Shown: positions 52,206 through 61,216, numbered from the stretch's first letter. The stretch: DNA of 64,000 bases from Streptomyces sp. NBC_01754 (GCF_035918015.1 NZ_CP109132.1:3224001-3288000); one strand, 5' to 3'. The notes: a model not told the origin generated them from the sequence alone. Program-made: numbers and translations.

Positions 52206-52221
52206 CAGCTGTAAGACCAGG

Positions 52222-52258
52222 TCAGGGGCCTGATCCACTTAGTGGATCAGGCCCCTGA
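52222..52258. terminator. 18-bp hairpin after tRNA-Pro
   Basis: TCAGGGGCCTGATCCACT (52222-52239) pairs with its exact complement (52241-52258), 17 bases beyond the tRNA. Confidence 0.85.
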
Positions 52259-52396
52259 GTGGTTTCCGGGGCCCTCTTGGGAGCCGTTTGGGAGCCGATC
52301 TCAGGATCCGGCTCCCAGGGAGCCGCCATTGAGCCTGCCGAGCAGAACCTCGACGCGACACTTACGGGACGGACGCCCGGCAGAGCCTCCCCGCGG

Positions 52397-53257
52397 TCAA
52401 GCAGCGGACTCCACCCCTGGGGCGGAATCCTCCGGCGGGTCGAGGAGTCTGAAAGCGCAGTCTCCCGGACGCCGCCCCAAGCGCTGGACCATGAGAGCGC
52501 CGAGGAGCGCTGTCCCCGGGCCACACACCGGTCCCGCATCCGTGCCGACATAGAACAAACCGTTTTCGTCCGGCTCCCGGCCCTCGTGCTCGGTGCCGGC
52601 GGCCAGCGCGAGGCAGAAGCCGAGGAGATCGACGCGCAGGCCGACGGCCAGGTCACCTCGAAGGAACACCAGCGGGTGTGCCAGCCCTTCACTGTCGTAG
52701 CCGGCGGAGACGACGGCACCCAGCCCGTCGGGTAGCGGGTACATCTCCTCAGGGATGTCCTCCACTACGCCCTTCATGTCGACGGCAGCAAGCTTCAGGA
52801 GCTCCGTGAGGACCTCTTCGTCGCTCCGCCACCCGTCCTTCGGCGCCCAGTTTCCATCCTTGTAGAGATGGAGGACATCGGCCGTCGCGTCCGGCGGGTC
52901 TCCCAGCACCAAGTCCGCCAACACGTCGCTCGGCTCCTTCACCACTACACCTTGGCCTTCTCGCTGCGGCCAGAGGACCAGGTGAGGGAAGGGACGGTAA
53001 ATGTATCGAGCGAGAAGCGACCGGATGGCAACCGACAGTTCTTGCTCGCTGAGGCCGGGGCGCACGAGCACGCAGATCCGGTCTGGAAGGACGGCCAATG
53101 CAGCCTGCATGCCGTGCTGCCCGAGGTCGATCTCGACTGCCTGTGTGTTCATCGCATCCAGCAGTACCGGCAGTTCCAATGCCCAGGCGTCATGCGCTCG
53201 GATCCTGCCCTCCCCATGGGTTCCCTCGGGTGCGACTTGCACTGCTTGCTTCTGCAT
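52397..53257 (-). CDS. unrecognised cargo protein A
   Basis: This 286-residue protein starts at ATG 53257 with AAGGAAGGGAACC upstream. No known family is recognisable. The sequence is soluble and mixed alpha/beta, with acidic loops (DPPDATADVLHLYKDGNW) and hydrophobic strands (ELPVLLDAMN, AALAVLPDRICVLV). It ends in a Pro/Glu/Ser-rich tail. It is divergent from the next gene across a 227-base spacer, and lies closest to the tRNA in the element. Confidence 0.65.
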   Translation of the reverse strand: MQKQAVQVAPEGTHGEGRIRAHDAWALELPVLLDAMNTQAVEIDLGQHGMQAALAVLPDRICVLVRPGLSEQELSVAIRSLLARYIYRPFPHLVLWPQREGQGVVVKEPSDVLADLVLGDPPDATADVLHLYKDGNWAPKDGWRSDEEVLTELLKLAAVDMKGVVEDIPEEMYPLPDGLGAVVSAGYDSEGLAHPLVFLRGDLAVGLRVDLLGFCLALAAGTEHEGREPDENGLFYVGTDAGPVCGPGTALLGALMVQRLGRRPGDCAFRLLDPPEDSAPGVESAA

Positions 53258-53484
53258 AAGGTTCCCTTCCTTCGTTTGAACCGGGTCACCCAGTCTTGGT
53301 CCGGTTCACAGCGAGGAAGGCGTAAAGTCGTGAAACGCCTTGTCGTGCGCATCGCGCCTGCCACGCTCACAAGCGCCAGGTCGCATTCAGGCGAATTGAT
53401 CCCACAGGAACCCCTCGTAGGGAACCTGAGCGAATTTCTTGATACAGGTTGTGCTGACGCGAGCACACACGGTACGACCGTGCC

Positions 53485-55149
53485 ATGCACCGTTGGTCGC
53501 CACTCAATGATCGCCAGCTGGTCCTGCTCACCCGCATTGGGGAGGGGACGGAACCTGTTACCTCAGACAGCCCGGAACTTGCCGCCACCGCTCACGCCCT
53601 CAAGGGGCGGGGCTTGATCATCATGCCGAAGCAGGGCGGGAGGTGGCAGGCGGACATCACCAACGACGGACGTTTCTACTTGGAGCACGGGCACCACCCG
53701 GACCGGCCGGAGCGGACTCCACGCAGGCAGCGTTCGGCGGCCCCCAAGCTGACACCACAGGCTGGCCCTCCCAGCCGACAGACAGCGCCCTCGTCTGCGG
53801 CTGCGAAGCCCTCGCGTCCCTCACCGGCCTCGATTGGCGCGGCCCTGATCACCCAAGTGCAGGAGGCCGGCCGCTTCCTCCGTATCCCGAACCCGAGCGA
53901 CGGGGAGCGGGCCCGCTACCGGCGAGCATTCGATGCTGCGCGGCAATGCGCCCCCGAGGGGTACCACCTCAAGCACACGGGGCGGGAGAGGGGTGATTTC
54001 GTTCTCGGCCTGCTCAGGGTGACCGGCGAGGACGACACCGAGTGGAATCGGATTCGCCTGGCTCGTAGCCGCGTGATCACCGACGTTGAGGACGTGGTCG
54101 CGGCGGTCACCGCAGACCACAGTGCCTTTGAGATCTCCGAGGAGGTCCTCCCCCGGGTGATCGCACTGCTCCGTCTCCTCACCGAGCAGGCCCTCGTTCG
54201 CCATGGCGAGATCGCGGTGTCCAAGAAGCGCAGGCAGGCGCGCCCCCTGCTGACGGTCCACGGCAGGACGTACGAGGTCAGCTTCCGCGAGCGGCAGAAG
54301 CAGGTCAGGTACGTGCCCAAGCAACCGGGCCGGCGTACGTACGACTGGCAGCGGGTTGCTCCGGCGAACCGGTCCGAGCCGTCCGGCGAGCTGGAACTGC
54401 ATCTCAGCCAGCACTCGGGCTACAGCTACGGATCCGGATGGAAGAAGGACTGGGCCGACACTGCCAAGAAGTCGCTGGAGGACCAAATCGGTTCGGTCTT
54501 CCGCGCGCTCAAGGCACACGCCGAAGAGGAGGAGCGGGCTCGGTTGGAGCGCGAGGCTCAGCAGCGGCGGCTGCGGGAGGAGCGGGAAGCTGAGCAACTG
54601 CGACTGCGTGAGGAACGGGAGCGGGAGGAGAGAGAGCGCCGCCTACAGGAAGCGGAGGAGATGCAGCGCAGGCAGCAGGAGTGGGAGGCCGCTGTCAGCG
54701 TCGCGACGGTCAAGGCCGTGGACGCGGTGCGGGTCGAGCGCTTCAGTACGGCTTTGGAGCACTGGCGGACTGCGGGGGAGATCAGAGATTTCTGCTCAGC
54801 GCTGGACAAGGCCGCTGCCACGTCGAGCGACGACCTCGACGCCGAAAGGCTGCGGGAGTGGTCGGCGTGGGGGAAGGCCGAGGCCGAGCGGCTCGACCCC
54901 ACTGTGCGCGGCAGGGGACTTACCGGCCACGGCTTCCATGCGCAGCCGACGGGCGACCAGCTGCGGCCGTTTCTCGACGGCTGGCACCCGCAGCGTCCCG
55001 AGAGAGTGGAATTGGTGAAGGAGAAGCCACAGGTGGAAGTCGCGTCACCCAAGCCGGAGCCAGACCGGCGGCACGACTTCAGCGACGAACGTCTGGATCA
55101 AGGCTGGAGATATGGACGCCCAGCTCGCGCTCAATGGTGGAGGCGATGA
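53485..55149 (+). CDS. unrecognised cargo protein B with coiled coil
   Basis: This 554-residue protein has three visible regions. The first about 70 residues (LNDRQLVLLTRIGEGTEPVT, ALKGRGLIIM, DGRFYLEHG) look like a winged-helix domain. A Pro/Ser/Ala-rich linker follows. Residues about 115-340 form a mixed domain (GRERGDFVLGLLRVTGEDD and strands). Residues about 345-410 are a long Glu/Arg coiled coil (REEREAEQLRLREEREREER). The C-terminus is helical (WRTAGEIRDFCSALDKAA). I recognise similar long proteins in Streptomyces only as hypotheticals. Its 3' end overlaps the next, convergent gene by 71 bases. Confidence 0.7.
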   Translation: MHRWSPLNDRQLVLLTRIGEGTEPVTSDSPELAATAHALKGRGLIIMPKQGGRWQADITNDGRFYLEHGHHPDRPERTPRRQRSAAPKLTPQAGPPSRQTAPSSAAAKPSRPSPASIGAALITQVQEAGRFLRIPNPSDGERARYRRAFDAARQCAPEGYHLKHTGRERGDFVLGLLRVTGEDDTEWNRIRLARSRVITDVEDVVAAVTADHSAFEISEEVLPRVIALLRLLTEQALVRHGEIAVSKKRRQARPLLTVHGRTYEVSFRERQKQVRYVPKQPGRRTYDWQRVAPANRSEPSGELELHLSQHSGYSYGSGWKKDWADTAKKSLEDQIGSVFRALKAHAEEEERARLEREAQQRRLREEREAEQLRLREEREREERERRLQEAEEMQRRQQEWEAAVSVATVKAVDAVRVERFSTALEHWRTAGEIRDFCSALDKAAATSSDDLDAERLREWSAWGKAEAERLDPTVRGRGLTGHGFHAQPTGDQLRPFLDGWHPQRPERVELVKEKPQVEVASPKPEPDRRHDFSDERLDQGWRYGRPARAQWWRR

Positions 55150-55924
55150 AGCCGTGTCCGCGGTCACGTAGGGTCGTCACGGCTCGCTCGACCAGTTGCC
55201 CGAGCCGGATGACCTCCGCCCGCAGGGCGACCAGTTCGTCATAGCGCTCAGACTTGTCCTCGCCGCACCAGGCCCGCACGGTCCTCAGGACGGTCGCTTC
55301 GGCGTCCAGCTTGCGGTCATCGCGACGGCTGTAGGAGGAGTACCAAGAACCCTGGGCGCGTTCCTGCTCAAGGCTCTTCTGTTTGCGGTCCACCTCCGGC
55401 AGGATCGTGTCGGCGAGACGTTCGGCCACATGGCGGGCGAGACGTTCAGTGACTGGCCAACCTGTAAGGCAGTGGCCGTCGCGGTTCTCGTGGACCGCAG
55501 GATCGTCCCGCAGTTTCGCGGGGTCCATACCGACGAGCGGTGCGGTCTCATCCAGTCGGCCCATGTCCAGGATGCCGGCGTCCTGGACGCCTCGCCGCAG
55601 GCGCAGTTTGCTCTTCGGTCTGACGAACCCGAGGATCAGCCGCGCGGCCTCGAACTCCGTGCTGCCCCTCACGTGTCGCGACACCTCGGCCAACGCCAAC
55701 TCCGCCGCGTCGTCCGCGTGGAACTCTTCGGCCTCCGCCCACGGAACCACGAGGCACGTGGGGTTGACCCATTCCTGTAGCCCGGCGGCGTCACCGTCAA
55801 GGAACCGCACGTGGACCCCGCCCGTCCTGCCGGGGCCGCCGACACGAACAATCTCTACCTGGTGAACCGCGCTGCCCAGGTCCTTCGGCCTCACGCGATA
55901 CGCCCAGTGCTCACCCATTTCCAT
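55079..55924 (-). CDS. unrecognised cargo protein C
   Basis: This 281-residue protein starts at ATG 55924 (MEMGEHWAYRVRPKDLG). The N-terminal 60 residues look like a small beta-barrel (VHVRFLDGDAAGLQEWVNP). A helical charged middle (LPEVDRKQKSLEQERAQ) and a C-terminal helical region (ELVALRAEVIRLGQLVERA) follow. No catalytic motif is seen. It converges with and overlaps protein B by 71 bases. Related sequences occur scattered in Streptomyces without known role as far as I remember. Confidence 0.65.
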   Translation of the reverse strand: MEMGEHWAYRVRPKDLGSAVHQVEIVRVGGPGRTGGVHVRFLDGDAAGLQEWVNPTCLVVPWAEAEEFHADDAAELALAEVSRHVRGSTEFEAARLILGFVRPKSKLRLRRGVQDAGILDMGRLDETAPLVGMDPAKLRDDPAVHENRDGHCLTGWPVTERLARHVAERLADTILPEVDRKQKSLEQERAQGSWYSSYSRRDDRKLDAEATVLRTVRAWCGEDKSERYDELVALRAEVIRLGQLVERAVTTLRDRGHGFIASTIERELGVHISSLDPDVRR

Positions 55925-56114
55925 GCGCCTATTGAGCCAGGTCTGCTGGCACCAGCGCCCGCCGATTCACCAAAACCACCAGGCGGAATCGAGCAAGCGC
56001 CCCAGGTTCCGTCGGCGTGGTCAGGATCGGTGGGTAGTCCCATCCCTTCGAGCGACGACGAAGCGCTCGTACGCCTGCACCCCCGTGGGGCACAGGCGTA
56101 ACTCGCTACTGGTG

Positions 56115-57638
56115 TTACTCCAGGCCGCGTGCTTGCCTGCGTATGTGCAGAAGGTCGCGGAGCACGCGCACCGATGATGTGGGACACATGGCCAGCCGCA
56201 AGTCGAGAGCTGCCTCCCACTGCTCTGTCATCCCGGCCATCAGCCGCTTGCGCATGCCCGGGGTGACGTGGGCGTAGCGCGCAGATACGGAGCCGTCGAT
56301 GTGGCCCATGCGCTGGTCCATGAGGACCTTCTCGGTACCGAGGTCTTCCATCATCGTTCGATGCGTGTGGCGCAGGCCGTGGGGGGTGAGGCCCTTCGCG
56401 ATCGGGAGCCAGCAGGCGTCGGCCCGGTTGCCGGCGCCGCGTCCCCGTACGGGGACGCCCGGCCACGGCTCGCCGAGCAGAGGCACGGGGCGCGCCTCCT
56501 GCGGGGCCTTCTTCGGGTACCAGCCTGACACCGCCGGGGTGAACAGCCAGGTCCCGAAGCCGTTTCTGCGCCAGTGCGCCGCATGTTCCGCCACAACTCC
56601 GCCACGCACGAACCCGAGGTCGCTGACGGCCCTCTCCACCCGCATTCGGGTGGCCTCGGCGACGCGATCAGGGTGGTTGAGGACGTTGGACACCGTTCCC
56701 GTGGAGACCTCGGCCCGGCGTGCGACGTCGACAAGTTTCGCGCCCTGGTGCCCTCCGGTACGAGCCGCGCCCTGGCCACGGAAGACGTAGGTCATGCCGT
56801 GGCAGGGGCAGGGCGTCGGCTTCGTGCGGGCGACGTGGTTGGCGACCAGGGCGGACAGCCAGTCCATCGAGTCGAGGGTGCGATAGCTGTCATCCTTGGG
56901 CGGGCAGCGCACCATCTCACCCGAGTCGAGCTCGTAGAGCTGCCACTCGACACGGACGGATCCGGCGCGAACGAACTCGGTCTCCAGGCCGACGACTTCG
57001 CCCCAGCGCATGCCGGTGTATCCCTTGAGCACCACGGCGACGAACTCGTCGTCGCGGCCGGACAGCAGGGCTGCCCGTTCGGCGGTGAGCAGGACGCCGA
57101 GCGGATCGGTGACGACCTTCTCCGGGCCTCTGTCACGAGAGCGGCCCGCGCGCTTGCCCCGCCCGCGTCGCCTGGTCGCCGGGTTCGACGTGATCAGACC
57201 TTCGTCGATCGCGTCCTCGAAGATCAGGTGGAACGTGGAGCGCCAGGTCTTCACGCTGGAGGCCGCGTACAGGGCCCTTTCCTTCTTCTCCCACCGGTCG
57301 ACGTCCGAGCGCAAGATGCCGGCGAGCGCATGGTCCTCGAAGTCGGGGAGGAGGTGCTCCTCGATGTGGCGCTTGTAGTTCTGCATGGTCGAGGCTGCCA
57401 GATCCTGGGCCTCGTACCAGCGACTCGCGTACTCGCCGAACGTCTCCTGCCCCAGGGCGGGGTCGCGCCAGTCGCCGCGTCGGTACTTGTTCTCGGCCTC
57501 GCTCGCCGAGCGTTGGGCCTCGCCCTTGGTGGCGAACTTGATCGTCTTGCCTTGCTCGTCGACGACCGTGAGGTGCTTGCCGGGAGCGGTCTTGTAGCGG
57601 GCACGCCAGTAGTTTCCGCGCTTCTCCGCGAAACCCAA
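56115..57638 (-). CDS. int: tyrosine integrase with an embedded LacI-type helix-turn-helix
   Basis: This 507-residue site-specific recombinase has an N-terminal arm-binding and SAM-like core-binding domain (about 1-165). The catalytic tetrad is Arg211 (TGMRWGE), His420 and Arg423 (HGLRH), His446 and Tyr455 (SARYAHV). Inserted in the catalytic domain, between a CPCHG motif and WRRNGFGTWLF, residues 300-347 read KLVDVARRAEVSTGTVSNVL and on to ATRMRVERAVSDLGFVRGG, which is a complete LacI-family DNA-binding headpiece. Integrase catalyses insertion at the tRNA; the internal HTH may add a DNA-contact surface or a regulator function. I recall similar proteins in Streptomyces mis-annotated as LacI regulators. 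Confidence 0.9.
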   Translation of the reverse strand: MGFAEKRGNYWRARYKTAPGKHLTVVDEQGKTIKFATKGEAQRSASEAENKYRRGDWRDPALGQETFGEYASRWYEAQDLAASTMQNYKRHIEEHLLPDFEDHALAGILRSDVDRWEKKERALYAASSVKTWRSTFHLIFEDAIDEGLITSNPATRRRGRGKRAGRSRDRGPEKVVTDPLGVLLTAERAALLSGRDDEFVAVVLKGYTGMRWGEVVGLETEFVRAGSVRVEWQLYELDSGEMVRCPPKDDSYRTLDSMDWLSALVANHVARTKPTPCPCHGMTYVFRGQGAARTGGHQGAKLVDVARRAEVSTGTVSNVLNHPDRVAEATRMRVERAVSDLGFVRGGVVAEHAAHWRRNGFGTWLFTPAVSGWYPKKAPQEARPVPLLGEPWPGVPVRGRGAGNRADACWLPIAKGLTPHGLRHTHRTMMEDLGTEKVLMDQRMGHIDGSVSARYAHVTPGMRKRLMAGMTEQWEAALDLRLAMCPTSSVRVLRDLLHIRRQARGLE

Positions 57639-57668
57639 GTGCGTTTCCTTCCTCTTCGGTGCGGTGTT

Positions 57669-58019
57669 CTACGCGGCGGTGTCGAATGCGGCTCGGTCGG
57701 ATCGGCGCGGCGGCCTGGCGCGCAGGCGGCCGGAGGGTGCACCCGGCTCGGGTGCGCTGGAGCGTCGGGCAGGGGCCGCAGGCGGGGCGTCGGGGGACGG
57801 TGGCCGCGCAGCGACGGTCGGTCGCTCCTCGTGGAGGCGGATGATCTCGGCGAGATGGGCGGCGGTGAAACGGTAGGCACGACCCACTCGGGCGAAGGGG
57901 ATCTGGCGACGGCGGGCGCGGTCCTTGACCCACCAGGCAGAGCAGCCGAGCACGGCGGCGACCTCGTCGGGGCGGTAGAGGCGGGCCGGTGCGACCTCGG
58001 CGCCTGTTTGCTCAGCCAC
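57669..58019 (-). CDS. xis: excisionase-like MerR/HTH protein
   Basis: This 116-residue protein starts at GTG 58019 after AAGGAGG. LYRPDEVAAVLGCSAWWVKDRARRRQIPFARVG is not quoted in full here beyond its key parts: the DEVAAVLGCS helix pair and the RRRQIPFARVGRAYRF wing, a MerR-like excisionase DNA-binding fold. The C-terminal 50 residues are Pro/Arg-rich and disordered. It sits 30 bases upstream of int, as expected for an Xis-Int operon. Confidence 0.82.
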   Translation of the reverse strand: MAEQTGAEVAPARLYRPDEVAAVLGCSAWWVKDRARRRQIPFARVGRAYRFTAAHLAEIIRLHEERPTVAARPPSPDAPPAAPARRSSAPEPGAPSGRLRARPPRRSDRAAFDTAA

Positions 58020-58215
58020 GTGAGATCGCCTCCTTCGTGGTCCTGCGGCGGAAGGGCGACGAGGCAGGGGGAATGGCCTCTTGGCGCAAGGGGGTTCCTT
58101 CTCTGGCGCGGCGGTGTGACCCGTGACGCGCTGGTTGATCGCTTGGTACGGGCGAGGTGATGTGAGCGGACGCTGCCGGGTGTTGGCCCACCCGGACGGC
58201 GCTGCGAGTGCTTCG

Positions 58216-58467
58216 CTAACTCGTCTCGGCGAGCAGCGTGAGCGGCGAGACGTCGAGGGCGGCTGCGATGGCGACGAGGTCGTCGACGTCGCAGCGGCGC
58301 TGCCGGCATTCGATGCGGGACAGCATCGTGATGGTCATGGGGCGGCCGAGCGCAGTCACTCGTTCGGCCAGCTGGCGCTGAGCGAATCCGCGCGCTGCGC
58401 GGGAACGGGTTATGGCTTGGGCGGTCAGCACGCCGGCCGGACCAATTCCCAGGGGGATTTCAGGCAT
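58216..58467 (-). CDS. XRE-family transcriptional regulator
   Basis: This 83-residue protein starts at ATG 58467 (MPEIPLGIGPAG), with GGAGC about ten bases upstream. GFAQRQLAERVTALG and ITMLSRIECRQR form the helix-turn-helix of the Cro/CI type, followed by DVDDLVAIAAALDVSPLTLL. It lies upstream of xis-int on the same strand, so it probably controls element excision and replication. Confidence 0.85.
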   Translation of the reverse strand: MPEIPLGIGPAGVLTAQAITRSRAARGFAQRQLAERVTALGRPMTITMLSRIECRQRRCDVDDLVAIAAALDVSPLTLLAETS

Positions 58468-59090
58468 GCGTCTGTTGTAGCTCCGCATTGCCGGTTTGGG
58501 TAACCGGTGATCTGCTGCTATGTTCCACGTCTTTTTTGTCAGATCTGGTCCCCCGCATCCGCGAGCGACGCAATATAGACCGGAATTCGGCGCTGCCCAA
58601 ATCCCTGTGCTCGTCCGGAAGGAGCGCCGCCTTCGACTGCCCTGGCGTGGGTTGTTGCATCACGCGGTCATGTCAGACCGATCGCTGATGCAGGCAGACG
58701 GCGATTCACCAGTCGCCCCATTTGTGCCGCTTCTAGGTCAACCGCTAATTCGGGTCTACCGTTATAGGGAAGCCGCGCACGACGCGTTCGCCGAGAGCTG
58801 TTTGCTTTCTCGGCGGAATGCTGGACTTGTGCGGGGAGGGTGTGGCTGTCTTGGCCATGCAGCCGGAACACCTTGCGACTCCGGGCACATGAAAACCCCC
58901 GGCGGGCCAACGCCGGGGGTCAGGGAGTCCCTACCGATATCGCCCGTACCTGAACGATCAAGACGGTGGCGGTCACAACGCCACCGGGTGAGGAACCGTC
59001 TATGCCCCAACAAGCTACAGCCCTCGCGGCCGTAGTCGCATCCTCGTCGCCGAAGTCGCCCGCTCTGCCCACGAAGGCGGGGCGATAGGT
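58468..59090. other. 623-base control region before the replication module
   Basis: No gene is convincingly supported. ACCCCCGGCG (58895-58904) and CGCCGGGGGT (58911-58920) form a 10-bp hairpin, possibly a terminator or leader. The stretch 58500-58620 is AT-richer. It separates the minus-strand control genes from the plus-strand replication genes, so promoters for both, and possibly an origin, should lie here. Confidence 0.45.
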
Positions 59091-59579
59091 ATGGCGCGGA
59101 TACGCACGATCAAGCCGGAAGCCTTCATCTCCGAGTCGCTCGCTGCGGTGAGCGTCCACGCCGAGCGGACCTTCTTCGGCCTCCTCACCCAGGCAGACGA
59201 CCACGGCCGTTTCCGGGACCAGGCTGCTGTCATCGCCGGCGCCCTGTGGTCCCTCCGCCCCGAACACGGCCCTCTGGAGGTCGAGGACGACCTCACACAG
59301 CTCGACGGCGCCGGTCTGGTCTGCCGGTACGAGGGTGACGACGGCAAGCGCTACCTGCACATCGTCACCTGGGCTCGTCACCAGAAGATCAACCGGCCGA
59401 GCGGCAGCCGCTGCCCGGCCTGCCCGCGCCATCAGGGAAGCCGATCTACCGAGCCGGCCTCGCCTGTTCACGGTGTCCTCCGTGAACAGGACGCGAGCCC
59501 TCACCGTGGAGGACCTGAGGGGTCCGGTGAATGCAGCGAACCATCCGTGAACCGGGAAGTTGCAGGTCAGTCCCCCTGA
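59091..59579 (+). pseudogene. replication-initiator-like gene, 5' part, cut by an IS110 element
   Basis: It starts ATG 59091 (MARIRTIKPEAFISESLAA). The first 110 residues are of the phage/AICE replication-protein type (RTFFGLLTQADDHGRFRD, LVCRYEGDDGKRYLHI, WARHQKINRPSGS). The frame runs to GGTCAG at 59565-59570 and then enters the IS, where a stop follows three codons later (59577-59579). The rest of the gene is at 61217-61654. Joining the two at GGTCAG restores a single frame of about 305 codons. As it stands the initiator is probably inactive, unless the 5' domain works alone. Confidence 0.8.
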
Positions 59580-59798
59580 TCCCTTCGGGTGCGCCTTGCC
59601 GGCGTGAAAACATGGCTGCGGCGCCTGCCCGCCGATGCCGGTAGCTCGTTGGGACGTTGAGCCCGTAGGTCAGTCTGGTGCCGGGGCCGCAGAGGGGCCA
59701 CGCACTGTTGCCATCGAGCACGCCGGTCAGATTCTCGCTCCCCCCGCGGCCCCCTGGGCAGGCGTCATCCCGTACGGATCGATACCAGGGAGTGGAGC
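59571..59798 (+). ncRNA. putative IS110 bridge RNA region
   Basis: IS110 elements encode a bridge RNA in the non-coding end whose two loops pair with target and donor DNA. Here the target left of the insertion is GCAGGTCAG (59562-59570); GTAGGTCAG occurs at 59665-59673 (one difference, allowing a G-U pair). The IS right end is CCGGTCAG (61209-61216), and CCGGTCAG occurs at 59723-59730, inside a 17-base loop closed by GAGC (59716-59719) and GCTC (59737-59740). The order (target-like first, donor-like second) is that reported for IS621-type bridge RNAs. A hairpin GCTC/GAGC at 59644-59662 precedes them. Right-hand guides were not clearly identified. Confidence 0.55.
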
Positions 59799-61139
59799 AT
59801 GGCGGACACCGACGACAGCGGTGGCACCGAGGAGATCGAGCAGGCCGAGGAGCTCGTGGCCCGTGTCGCGGCGATCGATATCGCCAAGGCGTCGGGCATG
59901 GTCTGCGTGCGGGTGCCGCACGAGGACCAGCCCGGCAAGCGCGTGCAGCGGGTCTTCAACACCGTCGCGACCAGCGGCGCGATCCTGGACCTGGCCGACC
60001 ACCTGATCTGCCAGGGCGTCACCCGAGTGGTGATGGAGGCCACGTCGACGTACTGGAAGCCCTACTTCTTTCTGCTGGAGTCGCGTGGTCTGGAGTGCTG
60101 GCTGGTCAACGCCCGTGACGTCAAGAACGTCCCGGGCCGGCCCAAGACCGACCGACTGGACGCGGTCTGGCTGGCCAAACTCACCGAACGCGGCATGCTC
60201 CGGCCCTCGTTCGTGCCCCCGAAACCGGTCCGTGAACTGCGCGATCTGACCCGGGCCCGGGCGGTCATGACGCACGAGCGCACCCGCCACAAGCAGCGCA
60301 CCGAGAAACTCCTCGAAGACGCCCAGATCAAGCTGTCCACCGTGATCGCCGACATCTTCGGCGTCTCCGGACGCGCGATGCTGGAGGCGCTGATCGCCGG
60401 TGAGCGCAGCCCCAAGGCCCTGGCGGACCTGGCCCACGGCACCATCAAGGCCAGCCACAGCACCCTGGCCGAGGCCCTGACCGGCCGGTTCGAAGAGCAC
60501 CACGCATTCATGTGCCGAATGCTGCTGGACACCGTCGACCACCTCACCGTGCAGATCGACAAGCTCACCGCCCGGATCACCCTGCGTCTGACCGGGCTGT
60601 CCACCACCGAGGACGACGAAGGCCCCGGGCAGGGCACCCTGATACCGATCACCGACACCGAGCGCCTCGACGAGATCCCCGGCATCGGCCCCGGCACCGC
60701 GCAGGTCATCCTCGCCGAGGTCGGCCTGGACATGACGGTGTTCCCCACCGCCGGCCATCTCGTGTCCTGGGCGAAACTCTCCCCACGCACCCTCCAGTCC
60801 GGAAACAAGAACACCTCCGGTCCCACCGGCAAGGGCAACCCCTGGCTCCGCGGCGCCCTCGGCGAAGCGGCGATCTCCGCCGCACGCACCGACACCTTCC
60901 TCGGCGCCCGCTACCGCCGCATCGTCAAACGCCGCGGCCATATGAAAGCCCTGGTCGCCGTCGCCCGCTCGATCCTGGTCTCCGTCTGGCACCTGATGGC
61001 CGACCCGACCGCCCGCTACCGCGACCTCGGCGCGGACTTCCACACCCGCAACCTCGACCCAGCCCGCAAGAGCCGCGACCTCGTCCGTCAACTCAAGGCC
61101 CTCGGCCACGACGTCACCCTCACCCCGGCAACCGCCTGA
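59799..61139 (+). CDS. IS110-family transposase (bridge-RNA-guided recombinase)
   Basis: This 446-residue protein starts at ATG 59799 with GGGAGTGG upstream. The N-terminal RuvC-like DEDD domain has Asp27 (AIDIAKASG), Glu80 (VMEATSTYW), Asp118 and Asp121 (KTDRLDAVWLA). The C-terminal domain has the helix-hairpin-helix IPGIGPGTAQVILAEVG and the SPRTLQSGNK segment whose Ser334 aligns with the catalytic serine of IS621. All key residues are present, so the enzyme should be functional. The ORF is unbroken, supporting recent insertion. Confidence 0.95.
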   Translation: MADTDDSGGTEEIEQAEELVARVAAIDIAKASGMVCVRVPHEDQPGKRVQRVFNTVATSGAILDLADHLICQGVTRVVMEATSTYWKPYFFLLESRGLECWLVNARDVKNVPGRPKTDRLDAVWLAKLTERGMLRPSFVPPKPVRELRDLTRARAVMTHERTRHKQRTEKLLEDAQIKLSTVIADIFGVSGRAMLEALIAGERSPKALADLAHGTIKASHSTLAEALTGRFEEHHAFMCRMLLDTVDHLTVQIDKLTARITLRLTGLSTTEDDEGPGQGTLIPITDTERLDEIPGIGPGTAQVILAEVGLDMTVFPTAGHLVSWAKLSPRTLQSGNKNTSGPTGKGNPWLRGALGEAAISAARTDTFLGARYRRIVKRRGHMKALVAVARSILVSVWHLMADPTARYRDLGADFHTRNLDPARKSRDLVRQLKALGHDVTLTPATA

Positions 61140-61216
61140 CAGCACTCGAAACTCTCAGCACACGCCACCGGGGGCTACTTCGCCATGCCCACCTGACCGT
61201 TGAGTTTTCCGGTCAG

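Larger units (their letters stand above)
59571..61216 (+). mobile_element. IS110-family insertion sequence
   Basis: About 1646 bases including one copy of the shared GGTCAG. It is flanked by GGTCAG at 59565-59570 and 61211-61216. The element has no long terminal inverted repeats, as is usual for IS110. The left non-coding end is about 228 bases and the right about 71, so the RNA-coding end is on the left as in the IS110 group proper (in IS1111 it is on the right). Exact ends cannot be set without an empty-site sequence. Confidence 0.85.

Noticed and set aside
58520..59035. 171-codon plus frame in the element control region
   Set aside because: Mixed Arg/Pro/Gly composition, no motif, and it crosses a hairpin; more likely non-coding.
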